Source: Tidjanibacter sp. | GTDB taxonomy: Bacteria; Bacteroidota; Bacteroidia; Bacteroidales; Rikenellaceae | NCBI GenBank assembly: GCA_017466345.1 | Contig: JAFTUI010000024.1 | Location: 1-64,000, forward strand | Direction of reading: 5' to 3' | DNA: 64,000 bases | Shown here: piece after piece, positions 6,473 to 15,896 of the stretch | Layout: every line of letters begins with the position of its first letter | Numbering within the stretch: the stretch's first letter is position 1 | Position numbers and translations under genes: made by a program | The notes under the pieces: model-generated | What the model saw: the letters and a program-made list of their open reading frames with translations, nothing else | Told to the model about the DNA's origin: nothing | Databases searched by the model: none

Positions 6473-9043
6473 TTAAAATTGTTGTCCTATTACAAAGTGG
6501 AATTGGCTGCCGCTTATGCTGTTGCTGTTGTATGCCCTGTCGAAGCCATAACCCCAGTCAATACCAAGCAGACCAAAGACAGGCAAGTAAATCCTCAAAC
6601 CCACACCGAGCGAACGTTTGAGCTCGAAGGGGTTGAAATCTCTCCACGATAGCCAACCATTACCCGCCTCGGCAAACATAAGTGCGTAGATTTGCGACTG
6701 AGGCTCCATAATGAGAGGGTAGCGCAACTCGGCGGTGTATTTGTTGTAGACATTGGCGTAGGTGTAGTTGGTGTCGCTTGGAGTGAGTGCGCCATCTTCG
6801 TAGCCACGCAATGAGATAATATCCACACCATAGACGTTATATCCCGACATACCGTCACCACCAATATCAAAGCCCTCAAATGGCGACTGTTTTGCAGGCG
6901 TATAGTTGCCCAAATAGCCCATCTCTGCCCTTGTCATTACAACAAGTTTGCCATCGTTAGTCAAGGGGTAGTACCACTTATAACTGAGCAACCACTTGTG
7001 GTACTCAATCCATTTATATTTCTCGCTATCACTCATTGAAGAGTAGTCCTTGTTGGGTGTAAAGAGCGAGTAGGGTGGTGTCAGCGTCAGCGAGAAAGTA
7101 AACTCCGAGCCCCTGCGAGGGAAGATGGGAGAGTCTGCCGAGTTACGCGAGATGAGGGTGCGGAAAGTGAAGATGTTTGCCCTACCGTTGCTGATAAGGA
7201 AGTAGTTCCAATCATTCATCTCGTATGCCTGATATGCCAGCTCGTTGTAGATTGTGAAGTATTGGTCGGGCCACGAAAGCCTCCTGCCCAAACCTACACT
7301 CGCACCCATTGCGCGGAAATACTGACCGTTATCCACCAAGCCCGTGTATGCCGAGTAGTAGTTGGTGGTCTGCTCCGACCAATAGGCACCAACAGTGAGC
7401 GAGTTGGGTTTCTTGCCACCGAGCCAAGGTTCCGTAAAACTTGCCGAGAAGGAGCTATAATAGGTTCCGTTGGTCTGACCACGAATGGATAGTTGCTGGT
7501 TGTCGCCCTGTGGGTAGGGACGCCAAGCGTCCTTGTTGAAGAAGTTGCGCATACTCATATTGGTAAACACAACGCCGAGTGAGCCCACAAACATACCGGC
7601 ACCCCAACCGCCGCTAATCTCGAATTTGTCGGATGCCTTCTCGCTAAGGTTCCAAGTAACATCCACAGCATCATTGGAGCCCATAACGGGGCGTATGTCG
7701 GGGCGGATTTGCGTCTCGTCAAAGTGCCCCATTGCGGCAAGTTGGCGCATAGTCTGCATCAGCAGAGCACGGTTGTAGAGTTCGCCTGGGCGGGTATAAA
7801 TCTCCCTGCGGATAACCTCGTCATTGACCTTGTTGTTACCCGTAATACCAATGTTGTTGAAGCGATACTGCTGTCCCTCGAAGATTTTGATTTCGAGGTC
7901 GATGCTATCCGAACCGATAATGATCTCGGTAGGCGAAATCTGCGATGCAAGGTAGCCCTCGTTCTGATAGAGGGCATTGACGGTCGAAACATCCTCTGGG
8001 TCATCCTCCTTACCTACACCAAGGCGCTCATTGAGAGTCTTCTTGTCGTATGTGTCGCCCTTCTTCAAACCGAGAATGTTATTGAGGTACTCGGTGGAGT
8101 ATTTGCTGTTACCTACCCACTTGATGTCGCGATAGTGGTATTGGTTGCCCTCGTTTACAGTAATTGTAAGGCCGATACGCTCAGGGCTGATGACGTACAC
8201 CGAGTCGCTTACAATCATTGCATTGCGATAACCCTTCGAGTTATAGAAGTCGATGATATTCTCGAAGTCCTCTTTGAGTTCGTCTTCGCGCAGCTTGGTA
8301 TTGTGGAAGATGTTGATACTCTTCTGGTGTATCTTCTTCATAACCTTGCGGAGCTCTTTGTCTGTGAAGACCTCGTTACCCTCGAAGTTAATCTCGCCGA
8401 TGCGAACTTTCTCCCTCTTATCCACGACAAAAGTGACATTCACGGCATTGCGGATGACGCTGTCGTTTTCGATGCGGGGAGTAACCTCCACATTCCTCCA
8501 ACCCTTGTGGATGTAGTGGTCTTTGATTTGGTTTACACGTTTTTCGATGTTGTAGTCGCTCAGCGTCTCGGCACCGCGTTTGAGTTTGAGCTCATCTGTA
8601 AGCGTTGTAGTGGCACTCTTGCTGATACCCTCAAAGAGCCAACGGAAAATTCTTGGACGCTCCGAAAGTACAATGTTCAAATCCACACTGTCGCCAACAG
8701 GAGTAGCAAAAATCTGCACGTCCGAGAAATACTGCTTAGACCAAAGTTTCGATATTGCATCCGAAATCTCCCTGCCGGGGATGGTTATCTCCTCGCCTTC
8801 TGCCAGGCCCGAAGAGTTGATTTGCAATTGTGGGTCAAGGAATTTGATACCCTCGGCAGTGATTTTGCGAATTGTGTAGCGTTTGGGTGTAGAGTAGTCC
8901 GCAATGGGGGAGTTGAGATCTACGCTTATAGAGTCTGTCTCCTCTGTGGGCTCCTCGATAGCCACAATCGCAGGGTTGGTCTGCGCCCACACACCCAAAG
9001 AGAGTGTGAGTAAGGCGAGTAGTATGGGGAATTTTCTTAGCAT
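6473..9043 (-). CDS. bamA: Outer membrane protein assembly factor BamA (Omp85)
   Basis: The central subunit of the outer-membrane beta-barrel assembly machine, 856 residues. It has a signal peptide (cleavage near L-G-V-W-A-Q, residue 21), then a stretch of POTRA domains (about residues 50-470, with repeated G-N-x-x-x-x-D-E-x-x-R motifs), and a C-terminal 16-strand barrel (about 480-856). The barrel holds the family motif I-R-G-Y-E-like L-R-G-Y-E near residue 750 and ends in an aromatic residue (Q-Q-F), as expected for an outer-membrane barrel. It follows uppS and precedes two skp genes, a functional grouping for envelope building. Confidence 0.95.
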   Translation of the reverse strand: MLRKFPILLALLTLSLGVWAQTNPAIVAIEEPTEETDSISVDLNSPIADYSTPKRYTIRKITAEGIKFLDPQLQINSSGLAEGEEITIPGREISDAISKLWSKQYFSDVQIFATPVGDSVDLNIVLSERPRIFRWLFEGISKSATTTLTDELKLKRGAETLSDYNIEKRVNQIKDHYIHKGWRNVEVTPRIENDSVIRNAVNVTFVVDKREKVRIGEINFEGNEVFTDKELRKVMKKIHQKSINIFHNTKLREDELKEDFENIIDFYNSKGYRNAMIVSDSVYVISPERIGLTITVNEGNQYHYRDIKWVGNSKYSTEYLNNILGLKKGDTYDKKTLNERLGVGKEDDPEDVSTVNALYQNEGYLASQISPTEIIIGSDSIDLEIKIFEGQQYRFNNIGITGNNKVNDEVIRREIYTRPGELYNRALLMQTMRQLAAMGHFDETQIRPDIRPVMGSNDAVDVTWNLSEKASDKFEISGGWGAGMFVGSLGVVFTNMSMRNFFNKDAWRPYPQGDNQQLSIRGQTNGTYYSSFSASFTEPWLGGKKPNSLTVGAYWSEQTTNYYSAYTGLVDNGQYFRAMGASVGLGRRLSWPDQYFTIYNELAYQAYEMNDWNYFLISNGRANIFTFRTLISRNSADSPIFPRRGSEFTFSLTLTPPYSLFTPNKDYSSMSDSEKYKWIEYHKWLLSYKWYYPLTNDGKLVVMTRAEMGYLGNYTPAKQSPFEGFDIGGDGMSGYNVYGVDIISLRGYEDGALTPSDTNYTYANVYNKYTAELRYPLIMEPQSQIYALMFAEAGNGWLSWRDFNPFELKRSLGVGLRIYLPVFGLLGIDWGYGFDRAYNSNSISGSQFHFVIGQQF

Positions 9044-9081
9044 CGTGTATGTTATGTATTTTCCTTGCTTTTGCTGATGTT

Positions 9082-9816
9082 TTACTTAGTGGGCTCTTCT
9101 ACGAGTCCGAAGCGGCGGTTGCGTCCGGCGTATGCCTCCAAAGCCTCGCGGAATGACTCGTGGTTGAAGTCGGGCCACAAGGTGGGCGTGAAGTAGAGTT
9201 CGCTATATGCAGCCTGCCACAAGAGGAAGTTGCTTAGGCGGTACTCGCCACCGGTGCGGATAATAAGGTCGGGATCGGGATACTCCCTCGAATAAAGACT
9301 ATTGGATATAAGTTCGGTAGTAATGTCCTCGCTAACAAGAGAACCTTCGGAAATCCTCTTGGCCAATGTCCTAAAAGTCTCGGTCAGTTCGTGGCGCGAG
9401 GAGTAATTCATTGCAAAGATGAGCGTAATGCGCTCTCCCTCAGCAGTTTCGCTCTCGATGCGGTCGATGTAGTGATTGACCTTCTCGGAAAAACCGCGCC
9501 TATCGCCCATAATACGAGCCCTCACGCCTTGCGCTTTCAGTTCGGGAGTCTCGGCAACAACACTGCGACAAAAAAGCTCCATAATGCCATCTACCTCCTC
9601 TTTGGGGCGTCCCCAATTCTCGGTGGAGAATGTGTAGAGTGTGAGGTATTTAACCCCCTCCGCTACGGCTGCTTTCAGTGCTCGCCTAACAGCCTCTACG
9701 CCGGCAATGTGTCCCTCAGGACGCTCTTTGCCACGCTGTTGTGCCCATCTACCGTTGCCATCCATAATGATAGCAACGTGGGTGGGAATTTTATGCTCTT
9801 GGTTCTTGTGTGCCAT
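9082..9816 (-). CDS. uppS: Isoprenyl transferase (undecaprenyl diphosphate synthase)
   Basis: A 244-residue cytosolic cis-prenyltransferase that extends farnesyl diphosphate with isopentenyl diphosphate to make the C55 lipid carrier for peptidoglycan and polysaccharides. The signature I-I-M-D-G-N-G-R-W-A is at residues 16-25 (Asp19 is the magnesium-binding catalytic residue). Y-T-F-S-T-E-N-W and the C-terminal R-T-G-G-E-Y-R-L-S-N-F-L-L-W-Q motif that binds the diphosphate are intact. It is the first gene of the operon, with a consensus promoter about 22 bases before its ATG. Confidence 0.95.
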   Translation of the reverse strand: MAHKNQEHKIPTHVAIIMDGNGRWAQQRGKERPEGHIAGVEAVRRALKAAVAEGVKYLTLYTFSTENWGRPKEEVDGIMELFCRSVVAETPELKAQGVRARIMGDRRGFSEKVNHYIDRIESETAEGERITLIFAMNYSSRHELTETFRTLAKRISEGSLVSEDITTELISNSLYSREYPDPDLIIRTGGEYRLSNFLLWQAAYSELYFTPTLWPDFNHESFREALEAYAGRNRRFGLVEEPTK

Positions 9817-9837
9817 TTATCTCTCGAATTAAACGCG

Positions 9838-9845
9838 CAAATATA
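9838..9845 (-). promoter_or_regulatory. -7 element (TATATTTG) of uppS-bamA operon
   Basis: Minus strand reads TATATTTG, a perfect TAnnTTTG match; the start of transcription would be near 9830, about 15 bases before the uppS ATG. Confidence 0.6.
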
Positions 9846-9902
9846 ACACTTAGTTCTCTTTTTTACAAGAGGTATAGTGTGGCGAAAAGTTGCCCTGAGA
9901 GG

Positions 9903-10790
9903 CTAAAATTTTGACTCTCTGCCATCAAGCCCCCACATCATTTTATTCTTTAACGTGTCGTAGAAGGATATATTTTGCAATTTAACCAAAAAAACCTCCT
10001 CTTTGGCGCGAGTTATCGTAAATGAAGAGTTGTTGCGTATGGTAAAATTCTCGTTGTCTATGGCGGCTACTGCTTGTGGGTCGCGAGTGTCTATTGTGAG
10101 TCTAATGCTGCAACTGTCGGGCACTACAAGAGGGCGCATCGTGAGATTGTGGGGTGCAATGGGGGTAAGGACCATACAATGGCACTCGGGCGCAAGTATG
10201 GGACCGCCAGCACTGAGGGAGTAGGCGGTGGAGCCTGTGGGACTTGCGACAATCACGCCATCGCTCCAATAGTTGGCTACCACTCTGCCATCAATCTCGA
10301 CTTTTGTGCCAATCATTCCCATATGTCGCCGCTGCACCGAGAACTCGTTGAATGCCAAGTGGAACGATACCTCATCTTCAATATCTCCTTCAATTTGTAA
10401 GAGGGCGCGTTTCTCGGTCGTAAAAGCCCCTTCAACAAGCTCATCAAGAGCCCTCACCGCATCCTCTTGTGACACCGTAGCGAGAAAGCCCAACCTTCCC
10501 GAATTGATACCCAAAATGGGGTTACTCTTGCCACCCAACATACGCACAGCACTCAGAAGAGTGCCATCGCCACCATAGGAGATTATGACGGAGTCGGGAG
10601 TGAGCACCTCGTCCATTGTGTCGTAGCAGTTCTTTGGCTCTATACCTCGACCACCCTTCGCAGCATACCATTCGGCAGCATAATTATTTACAGCAAAAGC
10701 GATAGAATGAGTCTTAATGCTCTCTATCAGAGTACTAAAACGCTCTACGGAAGCACCCGCCGAGGGGCGCGAAAACAAAATTATTTTCAT
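9903..10790 (-). CDS. nadK: NAD kinase
   Basis: A 295-residue ATP-NAD kinase that makes NADP from NAD in the cytosol. The diagnostic G-G-D-G-T motif lies in S-Y-G-G-D-G-T-L-L-S near residue 75, followed by G-I-N-S-G-R-L-G-F-L, N-E-F-S-V and the glycine-rich S-P-T-G-S-T-A-Y-S-L-S-A-G-G-P near residue 185, all typical of the family, and the length is normal. It has its own promoter and is divergent from pdxJ. In the short leader a CACAAA/TTTGTG palindrome (10793-10806) could form a small hairpin. Confidence 0.95.
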   Translation of the reverse strand: MKIILFSRPSAGASVERFSTLIESIKTHSIAFAVNNYAAEWYAAKGGRGIEPKNCYDTMDEVLTPDSVIISYGGDGTLLSAVRMLGGKSNPILGINSGRLGFLATVSQEDAVRALDELVEGAFTTEKRALLQIEGDIEDEVSFHLAFNEFSVQRRHMGMIGTKVEIDGRVVANYWSDGVIVASPTGSTAYSLSAGGPILAPECHCMVLTPIAPHNLTMRPLVVPDSCSIRLTIDTRDPQAVAAIDNENFTIRNNSSFTITRAKEEVFLVKLQNISFYDTLKNKMMWGLDGRESKF

Positions 10791-10822
10791 TTCACAAAAC
10801 TTTGTGATAACTTTACACCCTG

Positions 10823-10830
10823 CAAAAATA
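10823..10830 (-). promoter_or_regulatory. -7 element (TATTTTTG) of nadK
   Basis: Minus strand TATTTTTG matches TAnnTTTG; predicted transcription start near 10816, about 25 bases before the ATG. Confidence 0.55.
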
Positions 10831-10873
10831 CCTAAAACTTCCTAATAAAACCAAACATTAAAATTGTTAATGT

Positions 10874-11590
10874 ATGACAAAGTTGAGTGTAAATATAAAC
10901 AAAATTGCGGTAATCCGCAATTCGCGTGGCGGAAATATGCCCGATGTGCTGCTCGCCGCACGCCGTATCGAAGGTTTTGGCGCCGAGGGTATAACTGTGC
11001 ATCCTCGCCCCGATGAGAGGCATATTCGCTATGAGGACGTACGCAATTTAAAAAAACTTGTCACTACCGAGTTCAACATAGAAGGCAATCCCATCGACTC
11101 CTTTACCGACTTGGTGTTGGAAGTGGTGCCTACACAAGTTACGCTTGTGCCCGATGCGGCCGATGCCATCACATCGAACGCAGGCTGGGATACTATCGCC
11201 AACCGCGAGTTTCTGACCAAGAAAATTGCCAAGTTTAAGGCAAAAGGTATCCGCGTGTCGGTATTTGTAGACCCTGTACCTGAGATGGTTAAGGGCGCCA
11301 AGGAGTGTGGAGCGGATAGGGTGGAACTCTATACAGAGGCTTACGCTTCGGGCTACCACGCCGACCGCGAGGCTGCCATTGCTCCCTATGTTGCTGCTGC
11401 CGAGGCGGCACGCGAGTGTGGCTTAGGACTCAATGCAGGTCACGACCTAAATCTCGACAACTTGGCATATTTCGTAGAGCGTATTCCTTGGACCGATGAG
11501 GTTTCCATAGGTCACGCTCTTATCTCCGATGCTCTCTATCTCGGTTTGGAAAAGACCGTAGGAGAGTATCTTGCACGCTTAGGAAAATAA
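10874..11590 (+). CDS. pdxJ: Pyridoxine 5'-phosphate synthase
   Basis: A 238-residue TIM-barrel enzyme that condenses 3-amino-2-oxopropyl phosphate with 1-deoxyxylulose 5-phosphate, the last ring-forming step of DXP-dependent vitamin B6 synthesis. The N-terminal [17 protein letters not shown] strand, [10 protein letters not shown] near residue 40, V-T-L-V-P-D and the C-terminal [10 protein letters not shown] and [10 protein letters not shown] loops are all present. Length is the usual 235-245. The CCA enzyme gene follows after 10 bases, so they probably share a transcript. Confidence 0.95.
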   Translation: MTKLSVNINKIAVIRNSRGGNMPDVLLAARRIEGFGAEGITVHPRPDERHIRYEDVRNLKKLVTTEFNIEGNPIDSFTDLVLEVVPTQVTLVPDAADAITSNAGWDTIANREFLTKKIAKFKAKGIRVSVFVDPVPEMVKGAKECGADRVELYTEAYASGYHADREAAIAPYVAAAEAARECGLGLNAGHDLNLDNLAYFVERIPWTDEVSIGHALISDALYLGLEKTVGEYLARLGK

Positions 11591-11600
11591 ATCAAACACA

Positions 11601-13010
11601 ATGAGAGAACAAAATCCGCTTTCGCTCCCTGTTTTTGAGGATATACGCGACATTGTCGAAGGGCTCGGACTGCGTGCATACGTTGTCGGAGGCTATGTGC
11701 GCGACTACTATCTGCGCCGCCCCTCTACGGATATAGACGTGGTGGTCGTGGGTAGTGGTATAGAGGTCGCAAAGGCTCTCGGCAAACGCCTTAAAACGAA
11801 GGTTTCGGTATTCAAAACCTTTGGTACAGCGATGCTGCACGATAGAGAGGGACGCGAGATAGAGTTCGTAGGTGCCCGCAAGGAGTCCTACTCGCCCGAC
11901 TCGCGCAAGCCTGCTGTGGAGGAGGGAACCATTGAGGATGACCAACTGAGGCGTGACTTTACCATCAATGCCCTTGCGTGGTCGCTCAATAGTGACACCT
12001 ACGGAGAACTGCTCGATAGTTTTGGCGGTATGGCGGATTTGGAGTCTTGTATTATTCGCACCCCGACAGACCCTGATGTGACATTCTCGGATGACCCTCT
12101 GAGGATGATTAGGGGTATTAGATTTGCCACGCAACTTGGCTTTGACCTTGCGCCCGAGACTTTTGATGCAATAGTCCGCAATGCAGAGCGCATAAAAATC
12201 GTATCACAAGAGAGGATAGCCACAGAGTTGCACAAAATAGTCGCTTCGCCTGTTCCCTCCATAGGTTTTGAACTGCTGAGCCTTACGGGCTTATTACCCT
12301 ATATTTTCCCTGAGTTGGAGGCTCTCAAAGGCGTGGAGGTAAAATATGGTAAGGCACACAAAGATAACTTCGTGCATACACTTAAAGTGCTTGATAATGT
12401 TGCTAAGAAGAGCGATAATCTGTGGCTCCGCTGGGCGGCACTGCTACACGATATTGCCAAGCCCCGCACCAAGGCTTTTGATAGCAGGGTAGGGTGGTCG
12501 TTCCACGGTCACGAGGTGGTTGGCAGCAAGATGGTGCCCGACATCTTCCGCAGGTTGCGACTACCGCTGAACGAGAAGATGAAATATGTGCGCAAACTCG
12601 TCTTTCTGCACCTACGCCCCATCATCCTTTCGGAGGACGAAGTTACCGACTCGGCAGTGCGCCGATTGCTCTTCGAGGCGGGCGATGATGTGGAGGATTT
12701 GATGACACTCTGCGAGGCGGATATTACTTCTGGTATTGACGCCAAGGTGCAGCGCTATTTGCGCAATTTTGCCCTCGTTAGAGTGAAGATGCATGAGATT
12801 GAGGAGAAAGACCGAGTGCGCAACTTCCAGCCCCCAATTACGGGCGAAATCATTATGCAAACCTATGGTTTAGCTCCTTGTGCACAAGTGGGTGAGATAA
12901 AGGCAATTATAAAGGAAGCAATACTTGATGGAGAAATACCCAATGAGTATGATGCCGCCTATGCCCTAATGGAGAGAATTGCAGCCAAAAAGGGGCTTCA
13001 AAAAGTGTAA
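11601..13010 (+). CDS. cca: CCA tRNA nucleotidyltransferase with HD domain
   Basis: A 469-residue class II nucleotidyltransferase that adds or repairs the 3' CCA of tRNAs. The head domain has G-G-Y-V-R-D followed by D-I-D-V-V-V (near residues 33-55, catalytic Asp pair), then [10 protein letters not shown] (about 115-124) and [12 protein letters not shown], the tRNA- and NTP-binding motifs. A C-terminal HD hydrolase domain contains H-D-I-A-K-P (near 283), usually linked to 2',3'-phosphatase activity. A poly(A) polymerase role cannot be fully ruled out. The gene is immediately followed by an FKBP gene. Confidence 0.92.
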   Translation: MREQNPLSLPVFEDIRDIVEGLGLRAYVVGGYVRDYYLRRPSTDIDVVVVGSGIEVAKALGKRLKTKVSVFKTFGTAMLHDREGREIEFVGARKESYSPDSRKPAVEEGTIEDDQLRRDFTINALAWSLNSDTYGELLDSFGGMADLESCIIRTPTDPDVTFSDDPLRMIRGIRFATQLGFDLAPETFDAIVRNAERIKIVSQERIATELHKIVASPVPSIGFELLSLTGLLPYIFPELEALKGVEVKYGKAHKDNFVHTLKVLDNVAKKSDNLWLRWAALLHDIAKPRTKAFDSRVGWSFHGHEVVGSKMVPDIFRRLRLPLNEKMKYVRKLVFLHLRPIILSEDEVTDSAVRRLLFEAGDDVEDLMTLCEADITSGIDAKVQRYLRNFALVRVKMHEIEEKDRVRNFQPPITGEIIMQTYGLAPCAQVGEIKAIIKEAILDGEIPNEYDAAYALMERIAAKKGLQKV

Positions 13011-13014
13011 AAAT

Positions 13015-13419
13015 ATGGCTCTAATTAACAATAATAGTGCATACAAAGAACGCAATTTGGAGTTCTTGGAGGAGTATGCTCAGAGGGCGGGTGTGAGGCG
13101 TCTTTTCAATGGCGTTTTGGTGCGTGAAATCACTAAGGGTAAGGGACAAAAACCGACACCCAAGAGTATCATCACGGTGCATTACAAAGGTATGCTCATA
13201 AACGGAAAAATCTTTGATGCAACCGAGAAAGGTCGCCCTGCAACATTCCCACTTAGGGGACTTATTGAGGGGTGGCGAACAGCTCTGCGCGAAATGCCCG
13301 AAGGCGCACGTTGGGAGGTTGTTATACCATTCAATCTGGGCTATGGCGCAAGAGGTGCAGGTGTTATTAAACCATTTTCGACACTTGTTTTCGACATCCA
13401 ACTGCTCCGTGTGGAGTAA
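13015..13419 (+). CDS. FKBP-type peptidyl-prolyl cis-trans isomerase
   Basis: A single-domain FKBP of 134 residues. The start at 13015 is chosen because an upstream in-frame ATG lies inside the end of the cca gene; from 13015 the gap to cca is 4 bases. The domain covers residues about 45-134 with V-H-Y-K-G-M-L, G-K-I-F-D-A-T, the L-I-E-G-W-R-x-A-L-x-x-M-x-x-G-x-x-W-x-V-x-I-P core, and G-Y-G-A-R. There is no signal peptide, so it should act in the cytosol on prolyl bonds of folding proteins. Many Bacteroidetes FKBPs are secreted; this one seems not to be. Confidence 0.88.
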   Translation: MALINNNSAYKERNLEFLEEYAQRAGVRRLFNGVLVREITKGKGQKPTPKSIITVHYKGMLINGKIFDATEKGRPATFPLRGLIEGWRTALREMPEGARWEVVIPFNLGYGARGAGVIKPFSTLVFDIQLLRVE

Positions 13420-13457
13420 AATATCGGCGAACTATAGTGAAATATCCATTATTTCAC

Positions 13458-13465
13458 TATTTTTG
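13458..13465 (+). promoter_or_regulatory. -7 element (TATTTTTG) for the porin-like gene
   Basis: TATTTTTG on the plus strand, 40 bases before the ATG at 13506; no terminator is seen after the FKBP gene. Confidence 0.5.
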
Positions 13466-13505
13466 TGTGACCGAAACCGTAAACTATTAACTACAAACTA
13501 CTCAT

Positions 13506-14495
13506 ATGACTAAAAAACTACTACTTTTGACCGCCTTTGCACTCTTTGTATCCACACTCTCGGCTCAGCTGAGTCGTCTCGATGTGGAGGTGCGTGGCGA
13601 TTGGCAGTACGAAAACCTCGAAGGGAAAACACTCCCCGCCGCATCGGGTTTCGAGGGCAAGTTTCTCAATTTCCGTATGGATGGCTCGCTTGCCGAGCAT
13701 CTCTCGTATTCGATTCGTTATAGGGTGCATAAGGTGCAAGCAAATCCATTTGCTGCAACCGATTGGGCTACGCTTACTTACTCAACAGACAAGTGGGACT
13801 TTTCGGCAGGTAAGCAGGTGGTGGCTATTGGTGGTTATGAGTACGACAGAGCCCCCATTGACATCTACTTTGCCTCAGAGTATTGGCACCAGATTGCCTG
13901 CTATCAGTTTGGCGTGAGCGCAACCTATAAGTTTGTGGAAAGTCGCAACAATTCCAAACTCCTGGCACAGATTTGCCAAAGCCCCTACGACTTTGCAAAC
14001 CAAAACCTCTATGCCTACAACTTGATGTGGAGTTCTTCCACAAGCGATTTTTCTTCGCTCTATTCGGTTAATATGATTGAGTATGAGCCAAATAAGTTTG
14101 TTGGTACGATTGCGCTGGGTAATTTGTTCAAGATGGGGGCAGTCGATGTTGAGTTTGACCTTATGAGTCGCACCGACCTTAAAAACATCTCGCCAATCGA
14201 CAACTTTTCGGCTATGTTCGATATTAAGTGGGTGGTCAATCCTAAACTAAATCTTTTTTCACACGCCTCGTATGATGTGAACAAGACGAATGTTGTGTTT
14301 GACCCAACCGTGTTGCCCAATACTGACATTTGGCGTATTGGCGGAGGTATGGAGTATTTCCCATTAGGCACAAAGAGTGTGAGATTGCACGCTGCGACCT
14401 GCTATACATTCGGAGGGGCGGTGCCTACTGCTGCATTACAAGATGGACATCTGATGTTCCAAATGGGTCTTACTTGGAGGATAAACCTTTTGTAG
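13506..14495 (+). CDS. Porin-family outer membrane beta-barrel protein
   Basis: A 329-residue secreted protein. A signal peptide ends near residue 20 (S-T-L-S-A-Q-L), after which the protein consists of alternating hydrophobic/polar strands rich in aromatic residues, such as L-S-Y-S-I-R-Y-R-V, and ends with a strand M-G-L-T-W-R-I-N-L-L, as expected for an outer-membrane barrel. It resembles small porins (phosphate-selective porin O/P type) of Bacteroidetes, but the substrate is unknown. The next gene, a nucleoside-recognition membrane protein, starts 37 bases later and may be co-transcribed. Confidence 0.7.
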   Translation: MTKKLLLLTAFALFVSTLSAQLSRLDVEVRGDWQYENLEGKTLPAASGFEGKFLNFRMDGSLAEHLSYSIRYRVHKVQANPFAATDWATLTYSTDKWDFSAGKQVVAIGGYEYDRAPIDIYFASEYWHQIACYQFGVSATYKFVESRNNSKLLAQICQSPYDFANQNLYAYNLMWSSSTSDFSSLYSVNMIEYEPNKFVGTIALGNLFKMGAVDVEFDLMSRTDLKNISPIDNFSAMFDIKWVVNPKLNLFSHASYDVNKTNVVFDPTVLPNTDIWRIGGGMEYFPLGTKSVRLHAATCYTFGGAVPTAALQDGHLMFQMGLTWRINLL

Positions 14496-14532
14496 AAGTT
14501 GGAAGACGCAAACTACTTAACCCTAATACAAT

Positions 14533-15699
14533 ATGAAGTTTAGAAAAGAAGGAAACATTGAGCATAAAAAGAGAGGTTTTAGAATGCCGAGTGGCGTTAT
14601 GTGTCTGCTTGTCATATTTCTTCTCTTTGGCTATCTTGGCTCAAAGATGGGAACTGCAAATATGCTCAATACGGTGATGCATACAGCGCACGATTTGCTA
14701 CTCAATACGGTCTTCTACCTTATGGCAATATGTGTGATTACGGGTGCTCTGGGGCGTATATTTGTGGAGTTTGGCGTTGTAAGACTATTCGAGAAACTGC
14801 TCCGACCACTGATGAAACCACTCTTCAATCTGCCTGGTGTTGCTTCGCTTGGTGCGGTTGTGACATTCCTGTCGGACAATCCAGCCATTATCTCGCTGGC
14901 TCAGGATAAACAATTCGCATCCTACTTCAAAAAGTACCAATACATCTCGCTCACGAACTTCGGAACGGCGTTCGGTATGGGATTGTTGGTTATTGTCTTT
15001 ATGGTAGGGCAGGGTTTCTTTGTGGAGCCTCTTGTGGGTTTTGTAGGAGCGATGGTAGGTTGCCTTGTTTCTACTCGCATTATGCAACGCTCTGTGATTA
15101 AGGCATATCCCCACTACCAATACGAGCCAGCTGTTGTGGTGCAGGAAGAGAAAAAAGAGGAGGAGTTGGAGTACAAAAAACCTATGTTCCAACGCATTCT
15201 CGACTCTCTGTTGGATGGCGGTCGCACGGGTGTGGATGTAGGTTTGGCGATTATCCCCGGTGTGCTTATTATCTCCACCCTTGTTATGATTCTCACTTTT
15301 GGTCCTTCGCCTTCGGGCGAATATACGGGCGCTGCATACGAGGGTACGGAATTGTTGCCTTGGTTGGCGAGCAAGGTGAATTTCTTGTTTGAATGGCTCT
15401 TTGGCTTTGCTGATCCCCACTTGGTGGCTTTCCCTATTACTGCCCTGGGTGCTGTGGGTGCTGCGTTGGGTTTGGTACCCAACTTTATTGATGCAGGCTG
15501 GGTGGATGGTAACGCTATCGCTGTATTTACCGCTATCGGTATGTGTTGGAGTGGCTACCTGAGTACTCACACCGCAATGCTTGACACGCTTGGTTACCGC
15601 TCGCTTACATCGAAAGCCATTGGTGCTCATACCATTGGCGGTATCGTGGCTGCTATTAGTGCCCATTGGCTCTATATGCTCATTGGATTATTTTTGTAG
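14533..15699 (+). CDS. Nucleoside-recognition (Gate) domain membrane protein, YjiH-like
   Basis: A 388-residue inner-membrane protein with about eight hydrophobic segments. Two Gate-type regions, around residues 60-180 and 230-388, carry motifs such as F-L-S-D-N-P-A-I-I and T-N-F-G-T-A-F-G-M-G, typical of the nucleoside-recognition family related to YjiH and to spore maturation proteins. These proteins are thought to act as transporters or transporter partners, but no exact substrate is established. A hydrophilic, Glu/Lys-rich linker sits near residues 205-220. A strong terminator follows. Confidence 0.8.
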   Translation: MKFRKEGNIEHKKRGFRMPSGVMCLLVIFLLFGYLGSKMGTANMLNTVMHTAHDLLLNTVFYLMAICVITGALGRIFVEFGVVRLFEKLLRPLMKPLFNLPGVASLGAVVTFLSDNPAIISLAQDKQFASYFKKYQYISLTNFGTAFGMGLLVIVFMVGQGFFVEPLVGFVGAMVGCLVSTRIMQRSVIKAYPHYQYEPAVVVQEEKKEEELEYKKPMFQRILDSLLDGGRTGVDVGLAIIPGVLIISTLVMILTFGPSPSGEYTGAAYEGTELLPWLASKVNFLFEWLFGFADPHLVAFPITALGAVGAALGLVPNFIDAGWVDGNAIAVFTAIGMCWSGYLSTHTAMLDTLGYRSLTSKAIGAHTIGGIVAAISAHWLYMLIGLFL

Positions 15700-15733
15700 A
15701 AAAATACCATAAATTCCATATACGCCACATTAT

Positions 15734-15771
15734 ATCGCGGGTTTCGATGAGTGTCGAAATCCGCGATTTTT
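15734..15771 (+). terminator. Rho-independent terminator
   Basis: ATCGCGG-g-TTTCGA (15734 on) pairs with TCGAAA-t-CCGCGAT (to 15767) and is followed by five T residues. Confidence 0.85.
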
Positions 15772-15836
15772 GTATCAAACCGCTGTCGAGAGTGAAATAA
15801 AATAACAAAAACGAGAATAGGATAATCAAATTTTCG

Positions 15837-15844
15837 TATCTTTG
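15837..15844 (+). promoter_or_regulatory. -7 element (TATCTTTG) of nadE
   Basis: A perfect TAnnTTTG element 52 bases before the nadE ATG, downstream of a terminator, so it opens a new transcription unit. Confidence 0.6.
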
Positions 15845-15896
15845 CGGGAATTATTCCTATTAAAATAGGAAAAGGAGAAAAACTTGTAAGAAAGAT